Assembly (NCBI RefSeq): GCF_021602155.1
Contig: NZ_BQHY01000011.1
Coordinates: forward strand, 62,001-126,000
Length of the DNA stretch: 64,000 nucleotides
Direction: 5' to 3'
Source of the DNA: Pseudomonas parakoreensis
GTDB lineage: Bacteria; Pseudomonadota; Gammaproteobacteria; Pseudomonadales; Pseudomonadaceae
Each line of letters begins with the position of its first letter. Within the stretch, counting starts at the first letter, position 1. The notes beneath the pieces are model-generated. The model saw nothing but the letters and a program-made list of their open reading frames with translations, was not told the origin of the DNA and made no database searches. This document shows positions 29,425 through 39,009 of this stretch, one piece after another. A program made the translations under genes and the position numbers.

Positions 29425-29513
29425 GCTCGCCTCCTGATTCACCCGCACATTCGGGCTCTATCGTTAAGAGGCGTGCCGGGCGTGAGGGTGCCCGGCAAAT
29501 GACGAACGGAGGC

Positions 29514-30185
29514 TTAATGTGCAGCCAGTGCCTTTTTGGCTTGCTCCGCTTCACGTTCCTGCCCGGCCTGCGCCAACTCATCGGCGGCCTTCAGCCAGCG
29601 CTGACGATCAACCTCGGCAGGAATCTGCGACGGCTTCTGGATCAGCACGGCCCAACCGCCCGACTTTTCGAACGCCGACTCGAAGGAACTGAAACTCATG
29701 AGTTCGCGGCGATTCATTCCGGCGCGCAACAGTACTTTCTGTTTCAAGCGGTCGTAACCGGAAAGAATGGCGTAACGCGGTTCAGCCCAGAACGCCGAGC
29801 CTTCACTGAAACGCACCATTACCGGATAACCGGCCGCCACCTGGGTCAACAAGGCTGGCAGGTTCTTGTCCAGCGGATAAACCACCATGCCGTAATCCCG
29901 GGCCAGGTTCTGCAGATTCTGCTGCAACTGATCCTGTGCCCCCGGCAGATGCAACGGTTTTTCCAGCAGCCCCGGCGTGATCATGATGCCCTGCTGCGAC
30001 AACAGGCTGGCCAGCACCTGCGGACCACTCTGATTGGCTTCACCGCGATAGAATGTACCGCTGAGTTCGACCCGCTCCGGCAGGCGCTTGACCTGCGGCG
30101 CGACAGTGCCCGCACACCCCGCCAATACAGCCGCGCAACCGGCCACCAGCAACGCCCCTCGCAATCGAGTCAATACCTGCACCAT
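29514..30185 (-). CDS. Peptidase C39-like lipoprotein lacking the catalytic Cys and His
   Basis: 223 residues from the ATG at 30185 (AGAGAG 5 nt upstream). A lipoprotein signal (LLVAGCAAVLAGC) precedes a C39-like fold. In the family the active site reads QCGPAALA and a later W-H-Y; here they read QSGPQVLASLL and EPRYAILSGYD, so Cys becomes Ser and His becomes Arg. The rest of the fold is kept (LHLPGAQDQLQQNLQNLARD, AAGYPVMVRF). It is therefore unlikely to be a cysteine protease and may bind peptides. It is separate from the small acidic genes by 89 bp. Confidence 0.7.
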   Translation of the reverse strand: MVQVLTRLRGALLVAGCAAVLAGCAGTVAPQVKRLPERVELSGTFYRGEANQSGPQVLASLLSQQGIMITPGLLEKPLHLPGAQDQLQQNLQNLARDYGMVVYPLDKNLPALLTQVAAGYPVMVRFSEGSAFWAEPRYAILSGYDRLKQKVLLRAGMNRRELMSFSSFESAFEKSGGWAVLIQKPSQIPAEVDRQRWLKAADELAQAGQEREAEQAKKALAAH

Positions 30186-30419
30186 TGTCACTCTCTGATC
30201 AGACGCCGGTCATCGTGTTCCGGCAACGCCTGTGATCATAGGGCGACGCACGGCTGCGGTATAGCCTTAACCCGCAGACCGATCGATTGCATAGAGCGAA
30301 CTGATTGGTCATCACCGACCTTTGGTCAATAGTCTGAAACACCCCATTGTCTAGACTGTCACTGAAACAGAGCGAATTGAAAAAGTGTGTGCCCGATGCA
30401 GGGCAAAGAGGAGGCACTG

Positions 30420-30587
30420 ATGAGCCTGACCATGACCATCGTAATGTTGATAGCCGGCTGGCTGGCCGTTGCCAGCGCCATGTTGTGGGGCGTGCTGCGC
30501 ATTGCGCGGCGGCATCACCACCCGGTCGAATCCGCCTCGGCTCACAAGCCTGAAAAGCACCGTACCCGCCACGCGACCGCGCACTGA
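30420..30587 (+). CDS. Small single-pass membrane protein, 55 residues
   Basis: MSLTMTIVMLIAGWLAVASA begins a single membrane helix (~5-30), followed by a basic His/Lys-rich tail (ARRHHHPVES...HRTRHATAH). GAGGAGG lies 5 nt before the ATG, an unusually strong ribosome-binding site that supports translation. The N-terminus is probably outside and the basic tail cytoplasmic. Function unknown. Confidence 0.6.
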   Translation: MSLTMTIVMLIAGWLAVASAMLWGVLRIARRHHHPVESASAHKPEKHRTRHATAH

Positions 30588-30611
30588 CCGGTCAGTTGAT
30601 GTAAGACCTCT

Positions 30612-30683
30612 GTAGGAGCTGCCGAAGGCTGCGATCTTTTGACTTTGAAGATCAAAAGATCGCAGCCTTCGGCAGCTCCTACA
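30612..30683. repeat. REP pair, family B
   Basis: GTAGGAGCTGCCGAAGGCTG and its complement form a nearly continuous ~30-bp stem closed by AAAGATC-type sequence. Confidence 0.9.
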
Positions 30684-30715
30684 TAAGGCACAAGCCGTAC
30701 GGCATGAGGCATAAG

Positions 30716-30756
30716 CAAAAAGGCCGGCTGAACTCGACGAGTCCAGCCGGCCTTTT
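30716..30756 (-). terminator. Terminator of terC
   Basis: AAAAGGCCGGCTG and CAGCCGGCCTTTT form a 13-bp stem that works on either strand, 14 nt past the terC stop. Confidence 0.88.
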
Positions 30757-30769
30757 GGTTTGCTGCAGG

Positions 30770-31519
30770 TTAAGCCTGCTGAGCCAGCTTCTTCTGCTTC
30801 GCCCGGCGCGACATCATGTTCAGCACTTCAATCGCTGCCGAGAAGGCCATGGCCGCGTACACATAACCTTTCGGTACATGGGCACCGAAGCCTTCGGCGA
30901 TCAGCGTCATGCCGATCATGATCAGGAAGCCCAGGGCCAGCATCACCACCGTCGGGTTGTCGTTGATGAACTTGGCCAGCGGCTCAGCTGCGAACAGCAT
31001 CACCATCACCGAGACCACCACCGCGATCACCATGATCGGCAAGTGTTCAGTCATGCCCACCGCAGTAATGATGCTGTCGATGGAGAACACCATGTCCAGC
31101 ATCAGGATCTGACCGATTGCGGCAGCGAAGCCCAGGGTCACGGTCGAAGTCGCAGTTTTCGGGTCTTCCGGGGCCGGGTCCATGCTGTGATGGATCTCGG
31201 TCGTGGCTTTCCACACCAGGAACAGACCACCGGCAATCAGGATCATGTCTTTCCAGGAGAACGCCTGGCCCATGATTTCGATTACAGGTTCGGTCAACTG
31301 CACGATGAAAGCGATGGTGCTCAACAGGGCCAGACGCAGGATCAGCGCCATGCCGATACCGATGCGGCGCGCCTTCTGCCGATGCTGCACAGGCAACTTG
31401 TTGGTCAGGATCGAAATAAAGATCAGGTTATCGATGCCGAGCACGATTTCCATCACCACCAGTGTGGCCAAAGCAACCCAGGCGGCGGGGCTGGCGGCGA
31501 GTTCTAACAGATATTCCAT
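30770..31519 (-). CDS. TerC-family integral membrane protein
   Basis: 249 residues with about seven membrane helices. The two conserved acidic motifs are [13 protein letters not shown] (~21-33) and [12 protein letters not shown] (~134-145), which in TerC proteins are proposed metal-binding sites. Members are linked to tellurite resistance and, in several bacteria, to manganese export during metalation of secreted proteins. The small lipoprotein gene lies 28 bp upstream on the same strand. Substrate not provable from sequence. Confidence 0.88.
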   Translation of the reverse strand: MEYLLELAASPAAWVALATLVVMEIVLGIDNLIFISILTNKLPVQHRQKARRIGIGMALILRLALLSTIAFIVQLTEPVIEIMGQAFSWKDMILIAGGLFLVWKATTEIHHSMDPAPEDPKTATSTVTLGFAAAIGQILMLDMVFSIDSIITAVGMTEHLPIMVIAVVVSVMVMLFAAEPLAKFINDNPTVVMLALGFLIMIGMTLIAEGFGAHVPKGYVYAAMAFSAAIEVLNMMSRRAKQKKLAQQA

Positions 31520-31547
31520 GGGTCAGTCCTGACTCTTATATGACGGT

Positions 31548-31790
31548 TTAGAGGGTCTTGGAGGAAGATTCGGATTGTTCCGTATCTTTTTCCGGCGCTT
31601 CTTTTTTCTCGATCAAGCCGCCGGTGGCGTCGCTGAGCGCTTGTTCAGCAGCTTTGTGCGTATCGTCGATCGCCTGTTTGGCGCTTTCGGCCGCCTTGCC
31701 CATCAACTGCTGGGCACTTTTCTCGGCCTGATCGCAACCGGCCATGAGCAGTAAAGACGTAAACATCAATGCAGGGATTGTGTATTTCAT
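31548..31790 (-). CDS. Small lipoprotein, 80 residues
   Basis: From the ATG at 31790, with AAGGAAG just upstream. The signal KYTIPALMFTSLLLMAGC ends in a lipobox Cys. The mature part is an Ala/Lys/Gln-rich amphipathic helix (SAQQLMGKAAESAKQAIDD), followed by an acidic tail. It probably forms a transcript with terC. Function unknown. Confidence 0.75.
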   Translation of the reverse strand: MKYTIPALMFTSLLLMAGCDQAEKSAQQLMGKAAESAKQAIDDTHKAAEQALSDATGGLIEKKEAPEKDTEQSESSSKTL

Positions 31791-31924
31791 GAGACTTCCT
31801 TCGAATGAACAGACAGGGTCACAGACCACCCGTCGATGGCTGGGCATTCTAGGGAGACAAACACTTCAGGAAAATTCGTATTTTTAGCGGCTATACTTCG
31901 GCTTTAACGAACTATGACCATCAG

Positions 31925-32001
31925 TGCAGGAGCTGTCGAAGGCTGCGATCTTTTGATTTTTTTAGCAAGATCAAAAGATCGCAGCCTGCGGCAGCTCCTA
32001 C
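31925..32001. repeat. REP pair, family B
   Basis: GCAGGAGCTGTCGAAGGCTG and its complement ending CTCCTACAGG, with GATCAAAAGATC-type inner arms, immediately upstream of nhaR. Confidence 0.85.
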
Positions 32002-32020
32002 AGGGAGGGGGAACCTTAGA

Positions 32021-32920
32021 GTGCTCAATTACCGACAACTGCATTACTTCTGGGTGGTCGCCAAGACCGGCAGCATCGTGCGTGCCTGCGAGCAACTCAA
32101 CCTCACTCCGCAAACCATCAGCGGGCAGATTTCGCTGCTCGAACAAACCTACGGTATCGAACTGTTTCAACGGGTCGGCCGCCAGCTGGAGCTGACCGAA
32201 GCCGGACGCCAGGCCCTGCCCTACGCTGAGCAGATGTTCCAGTTGGGCGGCGAACTGGAGTTGATGCTGCGTGCCCAGCCCAACGAACAGCAGATCCTGT
32301 TTCGCGTCGGTGTGGCCGACGTGGTGCCCAAGTCCATCGTCTATCGGCTGATCGCGCCGACCATGGAGTTGCACGAACCGCTGCGCATCACCTGCCGCGA
32401 AGACAAGCTCGAACGCCTGTTGGCGGACCTGGCCATCCAGCGTCTGGACCTGGTGATTTCCGACAGCCCGATGCCGTCGCACCTCGACATCAAGGGCTAC
32501 AGCCAGAAACTCGGCGAATGCGGGATCAGTTTTTTCGCCACCGCGCATTTGGCGGCGCAATATGGGCAAGACTTTCCGCGCAGCATCAACGGCGCACCGC
32601 TGCTGATTCCCGGCGCGGAAACCGTGGTGCGCAGCCGTTTGCAGCGCTGGTTCGCCGAGCAGCAGATCCAGCCGCGAATCGTCGGGGAGTTCGATGACAG
32701 CGCCCTGATGCAAGCCTTCGGCCAATCGGGCAGCGGGATTTTCATCGGTCCGAGCGTGATTGCCGATGAAGTCAAACGCCAGTACGGCGTTGAGGTGATT
32801 GGCCAGACCGACGCGGTGACCGAGTCGTTCTATGCCATTTCCGTGGAACGCAAGGTCAAGCACCCCGGCATCGTGGCGATTACCGAAGGTGCCCGACGCG
32901 AGCTGTTTACCGCGTTATGA
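32021..32920 (+). CDS. nhaR: LysR-family regulator NhaR-like
   Basis: 299 residues. MLNYRQLHYFWVVAKTGSIV and NLTPQTISGQISLLEQTYGI are the characteristic NhaR DNA-binding domain; an effector domain covers ~95-290. In E. coli NhaR activates a Na+/H+ antiporter, but no nhaA is nearby, so its target here is open. The start is GTG at 32021 with GGAGGGGG ~12 nt upstream. Its stop overlaps that of the convergent MFS gene by 6 nt. Confidence 0.85.
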   Translation: MLNYRQLHYFWVVAKTGSIVRACEQLNLTPQTISGQISLLEQTYGIELFQRVGRQLELTEAGRQALPYAEQMFQLGGELELMLRAQPNEQQILFRVGVADVVPKSIVYRLIAPTMELHEPLRITCREDKLERLLADLAIQRLDLVISDSPMPSHLDIKGYSQKLGECGISFFATAHLAAQYGQDFPRSINGAPLLIPGAETVVRSRLQRWFAEQQIQPRIVGEFDDSALMQAFGQSGSGIFIGPSVIADEVKRQYGVEVIGQTDAVTESFYAISVERKVKHPGIVAITEGARRELFTAL

Positions 32921-34078
32921 CGTCTGGGCGCACTCTTCGCGCGGCTTGAGCGTCATCAGGACCATGGCGAGGAATACCGACAACAGAATGAACCCGGCAG
33001 CGGCGAAGCCGAGAAAGCTCAGGCCAGCACTGTCGATCACCCGCCCGCCGATCATCGCGCCCAGGCCGATACCGAGGTTGGCGCCGGCGATGTTCAGCGA
33101 CGCGGCAAACGCGGGCGCTTGCGGCGCGGCTTTCATCAGGCGCACATGGCTGACCAGAAACAGCGCCGCCTGGGTGATTCCCCAGATGCCCATGGCCACC
33201 GCCAGGCCCAGCGTCGAGTGGATATTCGGCACCAGCGAGACCATGCCGGCAATCATGAACGCGCAGAACAGCACGGACGCCCCCAACGGATGACGATCCA
33301 CTGCACGCCCGCCCAGCGAGTTGCCGATCAGCCCGACCGCACCGAAGCCCATCAGGCACCAGCCAACCACGGTGCCGTTAAAACCCGCCAGACGCTCGAG
33401 AATGTCGGCCAGATAGGTGTAGGCGGTGAACATGCCGCTGAACACCAGGATCGACAACAGCACATGGCCGAGCATCAGCGGGCTGCGCAGGATCTTGAAC
33501 TGCGAGCTGAAGCTGACCTGGTGCTGATGCAGGCTGGTTTTCGGCAGATAAACAAACAGCAGCAAAGCCTTGGCAAAAGCGATCACCGCCAGAATCGCGA
33601 ATGCACTGCGCCAGCCGAACGCATCGGAAATCAACGTGCCCACCGGGATGCCGAATACCGTGGCGCAGACGATGCCGAAGCCGATCTTGGCAATCGCACG
33701 GCCGGCGTGATCCGGGCCGACGATGTCCACCGCTGTCTCGCTGGCCAAGGCCCAGAACACCGGCAGGCCGAGGGCCGGGATCAAGCGCGCTATGGCCATG
33801 ACCCAGATGTTCGGCGCCAGCGCGGCAACGGTGTTGGCCAGGCCGAACATGATCAAAATGGTGATGAATAACTTGCGTCGCTCGAAGCGGGCGAAATAGG
33901 CGGTCAAAAACGGGCCGAACATCGCCACCGTGAAAGCGAACAGCGTCACCAGCAGACCCGCCTGCGGAATGGTTACCGCCAGGTCTCGGGCAATGGCCGG
34001 CAACAGGCCGACGATGACGAATTCCGTGGTCAGCACCGTGAATCCGGCAGCAGACAACAGAAGAATGGGCAACAGCAT
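32915..34078 (-). CDS. MFS transporter, sugar/drug efflux (AraJ/SotB-like) type
   Basis: 387 residues with 12 hydrophobic segments. TTEFVIVGLLPAIARDL (~17-33) and the loop LTAYFARFERRKLF are typical of the DHA1 AraJ/SotB group of exporters. I chose the ATG at 34078 because GGAG lies 6 nt upstream; an 18-codon extension lacks a site. No regulator is adjacent apart from the convergent nhaR. Substrate unknown. Confidence 0.85.
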   Translation of the reverse strand: MLLPILLLSAAGFTVLTTEFVIVGLLPAIARDLAVTIPQAGLLVTLFAFTVAMFGPFLTAYFARFERRKLFITILIMFGLANTVAALAPNIWVMAIARLIPALGLPVFWALASETAVDIVGPDHAGRAIAKIGFGIVCATVFGIPVGTLISDAFGWRSAFAILAVIAFAKALLLFVYLPKTSLHQHQVSFSSQFKILRSPLMLGHVLLSILVFSGMFTAYTYLADILERLAGFNGTVVGWCLMGFGAVGLIGNSLGGRAVDRHPLGASVLFCAFMIAGMVSLVPNIHSTLGLAVAMGIWGITQAALFLVSHVRLMKAAPQAPAFAASLNIAGANLGIGLGAMIGGRVIDSAGLSFLGFAAAGFILLSVFLAMVLMTLKPREECAQTS

Positions 34079-34414
34079 GAGCAACTCCAGCAAAACGACG
34101 ACACCAGCGATGACCGGAAGGCCCGCTGGCAATGATTAAAATGAGGATGGCGAATCTTAACAGAGTGTTTCAGCAGTGACTTGCATAAACCTGCCGACTT
34201 GGCGATCAATCCGGTGGCAGATCGTCACAGGCCTGAAGGATAACGCCTACGCTGTGATAAAGTCCGCGCCCTGAAAAACGTACACCCTGTTCAGCGCCCG
34301 TTTAACAGCGTTGATCGCGCGTCAGCCCTTTCGGTTCGTGCCGGTGACCTGCCCCTTTGATGTATCACCGGTTTCACGCAACCTTGCACCCTATAAAAAA
34401 TCAGAGATGCCGTT

Positions 34415-35647
34415 ATGACCGCTTCATCCCCTTCTCTATTGCAACGCCTGAAAAACCTCAGTCTGGTCACGCAGATCCTGATCGGCCTGCTCGCCGGTAT
34501 CGCTCTGGCGTTGTTCGCCCCGGAAGCGGCAAAAGGCTCGGCGTTCATCGGCAAAGTATTTGTCTCGGCGCTGAAAGCCGTGGCACCGATTCTGGTGTTC
34601 GTGCTGGTAATGGCGTCGATTGCCAACCACAAGCACGGTCAGGAAACCCACATCAGGCCCATCCTGTTCCTGTACCTGCTCGGTACTTTCGCCGCAGCCG
34701 TGGTCGCGGTGATTGCCAGCATGGCGTTTCCCTCGCATCTGGTGCTGTCCACCGACAACGTGTCGGTCACCGCGCCGGGCGGCATTGCCGAAGTGCTGCA
34801 AAGCTTGTTGTTGAGCGTGGTCGACAACCCGGTCAGCGCGCTGATGAATGCCAACTTCATCGGCATTCTGGCCTGGGCGATCGGCATGGGCGTCGCGATT
34901 CGCCATGCCGGCGACACCACACGCGAGGTGCTGGGCGACCTGTCCAACGGCGTGACCGTGATCGTGCGTGTAGTGATTCGTTTCGCCCCGCTGGGTATTT
35001 TTGGTCTGGTGGCATCTACCCTTGCCACCTCGGGCTTCGGCGCGTTGATCGGTTATGCGCACCTGCTGGCCGTGCTGCTGGGCTGCATGCTGTTTGTGGC
35101 GCTGGTAATGAACCCGCTGATTGTGTTCTGGAAGCTGCGCCGCAACCCGTACCCGCTGACCCTCAAGTGCCTGCGCGAAAGCGGCATCACTGCCTTCTTC
35201 ACCCGCAGCTCGGCAGCGAACATTCCGGTCAACCTGGAACTGAGCAAGCGCCTGGGCCTGCATGAAGACACCTACTCGGTATCGATCCCGCTGGGCGCCA
35301 CCATCAACATGGCCGGCGCAGCGATCACCATCACCGTGCTGAGCCTGGCTGCCGTGCACACGCTGGGGATTGCCGTGGACATTCCGACCGCGATCCTGCT
35401 CAGCGTCGTCGCGGCGATCTGTGCCTGTGGCGCCTCGGGCGTGGCCGGTGGCTCGCTGCTGCTGATTCCGCTGGCGTGCAGCCTGTTCGGCATTCCCAGC
35501 GAGATTGCCATGCAGGTGGTGGCGGTGGGTTTCATCATTGGTGTGCTGCAGGACTCGGCGGAAACAGCGCTGAATTCGTCCACCGATGTGCTGTTCACCG
35601 CGGCGGCTTGCCTCGGTGAAGAGGCGAAAATTCAGCGTTCAGTCTGA
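34415..35647 (+). CDS. sstT: Serine/threonine:Na+ symporter SstT
   Basis: 410 residues, dicarboxylate/amino acid:cation symporter family. The signature residues are [13 protein letters not shown] (~265-277) and [16 protein letters not shown] (~295-310), plus a C-terminal [19 protein letters not shown]. It imports L-serine and L-threonine with Na+ at the inner membrane. The 335-bp upstream region separates it from the divergent MFS gene; I see no clear promoter or riboswitch there. Confidence 0.93.
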   Translation: MTASSPSLLQRLKNLSLVTQILIGLLAGIALALFAPEAAKGSAFIGKVFVSALKAVAPILVFVLVMASIANHKHGQETHIRPILFLYLLGTFAAAVVAVIASMAFPSHLVLSTDNVSVTAPGGIAEVLQSLLLSVVDNPVSALMNANFIGILAWAIGMGVAIRHAGDTTREVLGDLSNGVTVIVRVVIRFAPLGIFGLVASTLATSGFGALIGYAHLLAVLLGCMLFVALVMNPLIVFWKLRRNPYPLTLKCLRESGITAFFTRSSAANIPVNLELSKRLGLHEDTYSVSIPLGATINMAGAAITITVLSLAAVHTLGIAVDIPTAILLSVVAAICACGASGVAGGSLLLIPLACSLFGIPSEIAMQVVAVGFIIGVLQDSAETALNSSTDVLFTAAACLGEEAKIQRSV

Positions 35648-35649
35648 AG

Positions 35650-35730
35650 ATCAAAAGATCGCAGCCTGCGGCAGCTCCTACATTAGGAATGCATTTCCCT
35701 GTAGGAGCTGCCGCAGGCTGCGATCTTTTG
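35650..35730. repeat. REP pair, family B
   Basis: GATCAAAAGATCGCAGCCTG and its complement in inverted order, arms reversed relative to other copies, just past sstT. Confidence 0.88.
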
Positions 35731-35741
35731 CGTTATCCAAT

Positions 35742-35781
35742 AAAAAGCCCGCCAAGGCGTGAACCTTGGCGGGCTTTTTTG
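35742..35781. terminator. Bidirectional terminator between sstT and the DUF1993 gene
   Basis: AAAAAGCCCGCCAAGG and CCTTGGCGGGCTTTTTT form a 15-bp stem with A/T runs on both sides. Confidence 0.93.
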
Positions 35782-35793
35782 TTACGGGGTGTT

Positions 35794-36303
35794 TTAGTAC
35801 GCGCCCATGTAATCGCGCTTACCCACTTCAACACCGTTGTGGCGCAGCAGCGCATAGGCAGTGGTGACGTGGAAGAAGAACTGCGGCAGACCGTAGCTCA
35901 GCAGGTAAGCCTGACCGCTGAAGCGCTTCTCTTTCGGCGTGCCCGGACGGGTCACGATCTCGATGCCTTCCTTGCCGTTGATCTGCTCCGGCTTGATCTC
36001 GCCGATGTAGGCCAGCACCTTGGCGATCAGCGCCTGCAGTTCGGCGAAGGTGGTTTCAGTGTCGTCATACTTCGGGATTTCGACTTCGGCCAGACGCGAG
36101 GAAACGCCCTTGGCGAAGTCAACCGCGATCTGCACCTGACGCACCAGCGGGAACATGTCCGGGTACAGGCGCGCTTGCAGGAAGGCGTTCGGGTCGATGT
36201 TTTTCTCGGTGGCGTGGGCTTCAGCCTTTTTCAGGACATCGCTCAGGGCGTTGAGCATTTGTTGAAAAACCGGGACGGATGCGGCGTACAGGGAAATGGT
36301 CAT
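35794..36303 (-). CDS. DUF1993 family protein
   Basis: 169 residues. LYAASVPVFQQMLNALSDVL, ARLYPDMFPLVRQVQIAVDF (~45-64) and the C-terminal LPQFFFHVTTAYALLRHNGV match DUF1993, a DinB-like four-helix bundle. Helix positions that bind metal in DinB proteins are partly kept (His in FFHVTTAY). Biochemical role unknown. It stands alone and converges on sstT. Confidence 0.85.
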   Translation of the reverse strand: MTISLYAASVPVFQQMLNALSDVLKKAEAHATEKNIDPNAFLQARLYPDMFPLVRQVQIAVDFAKGVSSRLAEVEIPKYDDTETTFAELQALIAKVLAYIGEIKPEQINGKEGIEIVTRPGTPKEKRFSGQAYLLSYGLPQFFFHVTTAYALLRHNGVEVGKRDYMGAY

Positions 36304-36428
36304 GGCAGTCTCGTGTGGTGGCTGGGTGGAACGTGGAGGCGATTATAGCCATGCTTGATGACCACACGGCTTGCCTTTTGTTAGCCAAGGATTAGGCTAG
36401 GCGCCTTCGACTGCTGAGGGAACGCGCG

Positions 36429-37073
36429 ATGACCACCGAACTTGCAACCACCACCAACGAACCACGGCTCAACGCCACAGAAATCCGCATTCTGGGTTCG
36501 TTGATCGAAAAACAGGCCACCAGCCCGGAAACCTATCCGTTGACCCTCAATGCATTGGTGCTGGCCTGCAATCAGAAGACCAGCCGCGAGCCGGTGATGA
36601 ACCTGACTCAGGGCCAGGTCGGCCAAAGTCTGCGGGCGCTGGAAAGCCACGGTTACACCAAACTGGTCATGGGCAGTCGCGCTGATCGCTGGGAGCATAA
36701 GCTGGACAAGGCGTGGGAGCTGGTGCCGGCCCAGGTGATTCTCACCGGTTTGATGTTCTTGCGTGGCCCGCAGACAGTGAATGAGTTGCTGACCCGCAGC
36801 GGCCGCATGCACGATTTCGAAGATGCCGAGCAGGTGGTGCATCAGCTTGAGCGCCTGATCGCCCGTGGGCTGGCGGTGTTGATCCCGCGTCAGGCCGGGC
36901 AACGCGAAGACCGCTACACCCATGCGCTGGGCGATCCGGCGGACATCGAGGCGATCCTGGCGGCGCGGCAGAATCCTGGGGAGCGCGCGACCAGCGGCGT
37001 TTCGGTCGAGCGCATCGAAGAGCTGGAAGCACGGATTGCCGCGCTGGAAGAGCGCCTGGCGCGCCTCGAATAA
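36429..37073 (+). CDS. YceH family protein (DUF480)
   Basis: 214 residues. [20 protein letters not shown] is the family hallmark. Two winged-helix domains follow (~10-90 and ~95-175; [38 protein letters not shown]). A C-terminal coiled coil ([18 protein letters not shown]) ends the protein. Probably DNA binding or structural; no target is known. Confidence 0.9.
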   Translation: MTTELATTTNEPRLNATEIRILGSLIEKQATSPETYPLTLNALVLACNQKTSREPVMNLTQGQVGQSLRALESHGYTKLVMGSRADRWEHKLDKAWELVPAQVILTGLMFLRGPQTVNELLTRSGRMHDFEDAEQVVHQLERLIARGLAVLIPRQAGQREDRYTHALGDPADIEAILAARQNPGERATSGVSVERIEELEARIAALEERLARLE

Positions 37074-37087
37074 CCCCGGAAATCCTA

Positions 37088-37176
37088 CTGTGGGAGCGAG
37101 CTTGCTCGCGAATGCAGTGTGTCATTTAACAATGATGTGAATGACACATTGCATTCGCGAGCAAGCTCGCTCCCAC
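37088..37176. repeat. REP pair, family A
   Basis: GTGGGAGCGAGCTTGCTCGC in inverted pair; the spacer again contains GTGTCAT/ATGACAC, extending the stem. Confidence 0.88.
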
Positions 37177-37205
37177 TGGGGCTGCACCACGCCGAAGGTC
37201 TCTAT

Positions 37206-37724
37206 TTACTCACCATCCCAGTAATCCACCCCGTCCGCCTGCCGCGCCACGGCGACAAAACCTGACGCATTGCCCTCGGCATCAACCTTGAAGTTGTCCA
37301 TCACCGCGTATTTGTTGGAGTCCGGGTATTCGCAGATATCCGGTTGCTGCTGGGTGCTGACCGCCAGGTAACGCAGTTCCGCGTCGCTGGTATTGATGAT
37401 CTGATGCGCCGTCTCCGGGCCGCCCGGCGGGCAGGCGATCACGTCGCCCGCGCGGATCGGAAAGCGTTCGGCACCCAAGCGCACTTCGCCCTCCCCGGCC
37501 ACCACATAGAACATCTCTTCATTGACCCGGTGGCTGTGAAACGGACTGCCGCGCATGCCCGGCGGCAAGGCGTACAACCGATAGCCAAGTTTTTGCGCAC
37601 CGAGTTGCTGGCCGATGCGCGCCATGCTTTGCTGGTAGCGACCCGCGGTTTCACCTTCCGGGGCAAGGGCTTCAGGCAGGGGTTCGAGTTCGACCTGGTG
37701 CAGGTTGAGGATGGGTGGGTGCAT
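37206..37724 (-). CDS. Cupin-domain protein
   Basis: 172 residues. The metal-binding motif 1 is SPFHSHRVNEEMFYVVAGEGEV (~60-81), and motif 2 lies around ACPPGGPETAHQIINTSD (~97-114). Members include sugar isomerases, dioxygenases and storage proteins. It is too general to assign a substrate. GAGG lies 9 nt before the ATG. It is a single gene flanked by family A REP pairs. Confidence 0.85.
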   Translation of the reverse strand: MHPPILNLHQVELEPLPEALAPEGETAGRYQQSMARIGQQLGAQKLGYRLYALPPGMRGSPFHSHRVNEEMFYVVAGEGEVRLGAERFPIRAGDVIACPPGGPETAHQIINTSDAELRYLAVSTQQQPDICEYPDSNKYAVMDNFKVDAEGNASGFVAVARQADGVDYWDGE

Positions 37725-37811
37725 GGGGTGCCTCGATCAGGTTTTTATGAGGGACAAGTCTTGGCTTGCTGAGGCCGCAGTATAGGCAACCCGATAAACC
37801 GAGTTGAATTC

Positions 37812-37902
37812 ATCGCTGGCAAGCCAGCTTCCACAGGATTTGTGGTTGCTAACCTAGTTGTGTTGCAACCTGACACCTGTGGGAGCTGGCTTGCCAGCGA
37901 TG
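37812..37902. repeat. REP pair, family A
   Basis: Inverted GGCAAGCCAGCTTCCAC and GTGGGAGCTGGCTTGCC arms between the cupin and shikimate dehydrogenase-like genes. Confidence 0.85.
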
Positions 37903-37934
37903 GGGCCAACTCATCCGACACATAATCCAGAACA

Positions 37935-38753
37935 TCAGCTGCGGGCGAAATTTACCGCCGCCGCAAACTGCTCTTCACTCGGCCGCACCCCGGTGTACAG
38001 CACAAACTGCTCCAGCGCCTGGATCGCAATCACTTCCAGCCCGGTGATCACCTTCTTGCCCTCAGCCCGCCCACGCACGATCAGCGGTGTTTCCGACGGA
38101 ATCGCTACCACATCGAACACGATCCCGGCTGCCTGGATCACTTCAGGCTCGAACGCCAGTTGCCCCGCCTCCGGCCCGCCGTCCATGCCCACCGGGGTGA
38201 CGTTGATCAGCATCTGCGGACGTTCTTCACCCAACTCGGCCCGCCAGCGGTAACCCAGCGAGTCCGCCAGCGCCTGCCCGGCGCGCTCGTTACGCGCAAC
38301 GATCAAGCCATTTTTGTAACCACCATCGCGCAAGGCGCTGGCCACCGCTTTGGCCATGCCGCCGCTGCCGCGCAGGGCGAACGTCGTATCCTTTGGCACC
38401 GCGTGGGTTTCCAGCAGCTGGGCGATAGCGATGTAATCGGTGTTATAGGCCTTGAGATGACCGTTGGTGTTGACGATGGTGTTGATCGACTGGATCGCCG
38501 CCGCCGACGCATCCAGCTCATCGACCAGTGCGATGCACGCTTCCTTGAACGGCATCGACACGCCGCAACCGCGAATCCCCAGCGCACGAATCCCGCCGAC
38601 AGCCCCCGGCAGATCCTGACTGCTGAACGCCTTGTAATAGAAGTTCAGGCCCAACTGCTCGTACAAATGGTTATGAAAACGCAGACCGAAATTCCCCGGG
38701 CGCCCGGACAGGGACATGCACAGCTGGGTGTCTTTGTTGGGATTCATCTGCAT
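37935..38753 (-). CDS. Shikimate/quinate dehydrogenase-like protein (SdhL, HI0607 type)
   Basis: 272 residues. The catalytic Lys lies in CGVSMPFKEAC (~64-74) and the Asp in AYNTDYIAI (~98-106); RGSGGMAKAVASAL (~129-142) is the NAD(P) site. The usual shikimate-binding S-x-S segment is replaced by LSGRPGNFGLRFHN (~15-28), the pattern of SdhL/HI0607 proteins, which have very weak shikimate activity. The natural substrate is therefore uncertain. AAGGAG lies 8 nt before the ATG at 38753. Confidence 0.8.
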   Translation of the reverse strand: MQMNPNKDTQLCMSLSGRPGNFGLRFHNHLYEQLGLNFYYKAFSSQDLPGAVGGIRALGIRGCGVSMPFKEACIALVDELDASAAAIQSINTIVNTNGHLKAYNTDYIAIAQLLETHAVPKDTTFALRGSGGMAKAVASALRDGGYKNGLIVARNERAGQALADSLGYRWRAELGEERPQMLINVTPVGMDGGPEAGQLAFEPEVIQAAGIVFDVVAIPSETPLIVRGRAEGKKVITGLEVIAIQALEQFVLYTGVRPSEEQFAAAVNFARS

Positions 38754-39009
38754 GAAACTTCTCCTTCAAACGGACTTTCGGATGGACGGAGTTAGCCATT
38801 CCATCGGGTTCTGAACGATCATAAGCGCCTGTCTGCAACGGGCCGCGTGCCCCTTTGACCCACCGGTAAAGAAGCCGGTACAGACCTTACACAAAATTTA
38901 CCCAGCGGCAGTGCTGATTTTCAGAATTTCGCTGTCATAGAAGTATCCCCGCGACAACGTTGGGCCTGGTGCAGGCCCGGACGCCGGGTCGAAGAACCGA
39001 GGAATTATC

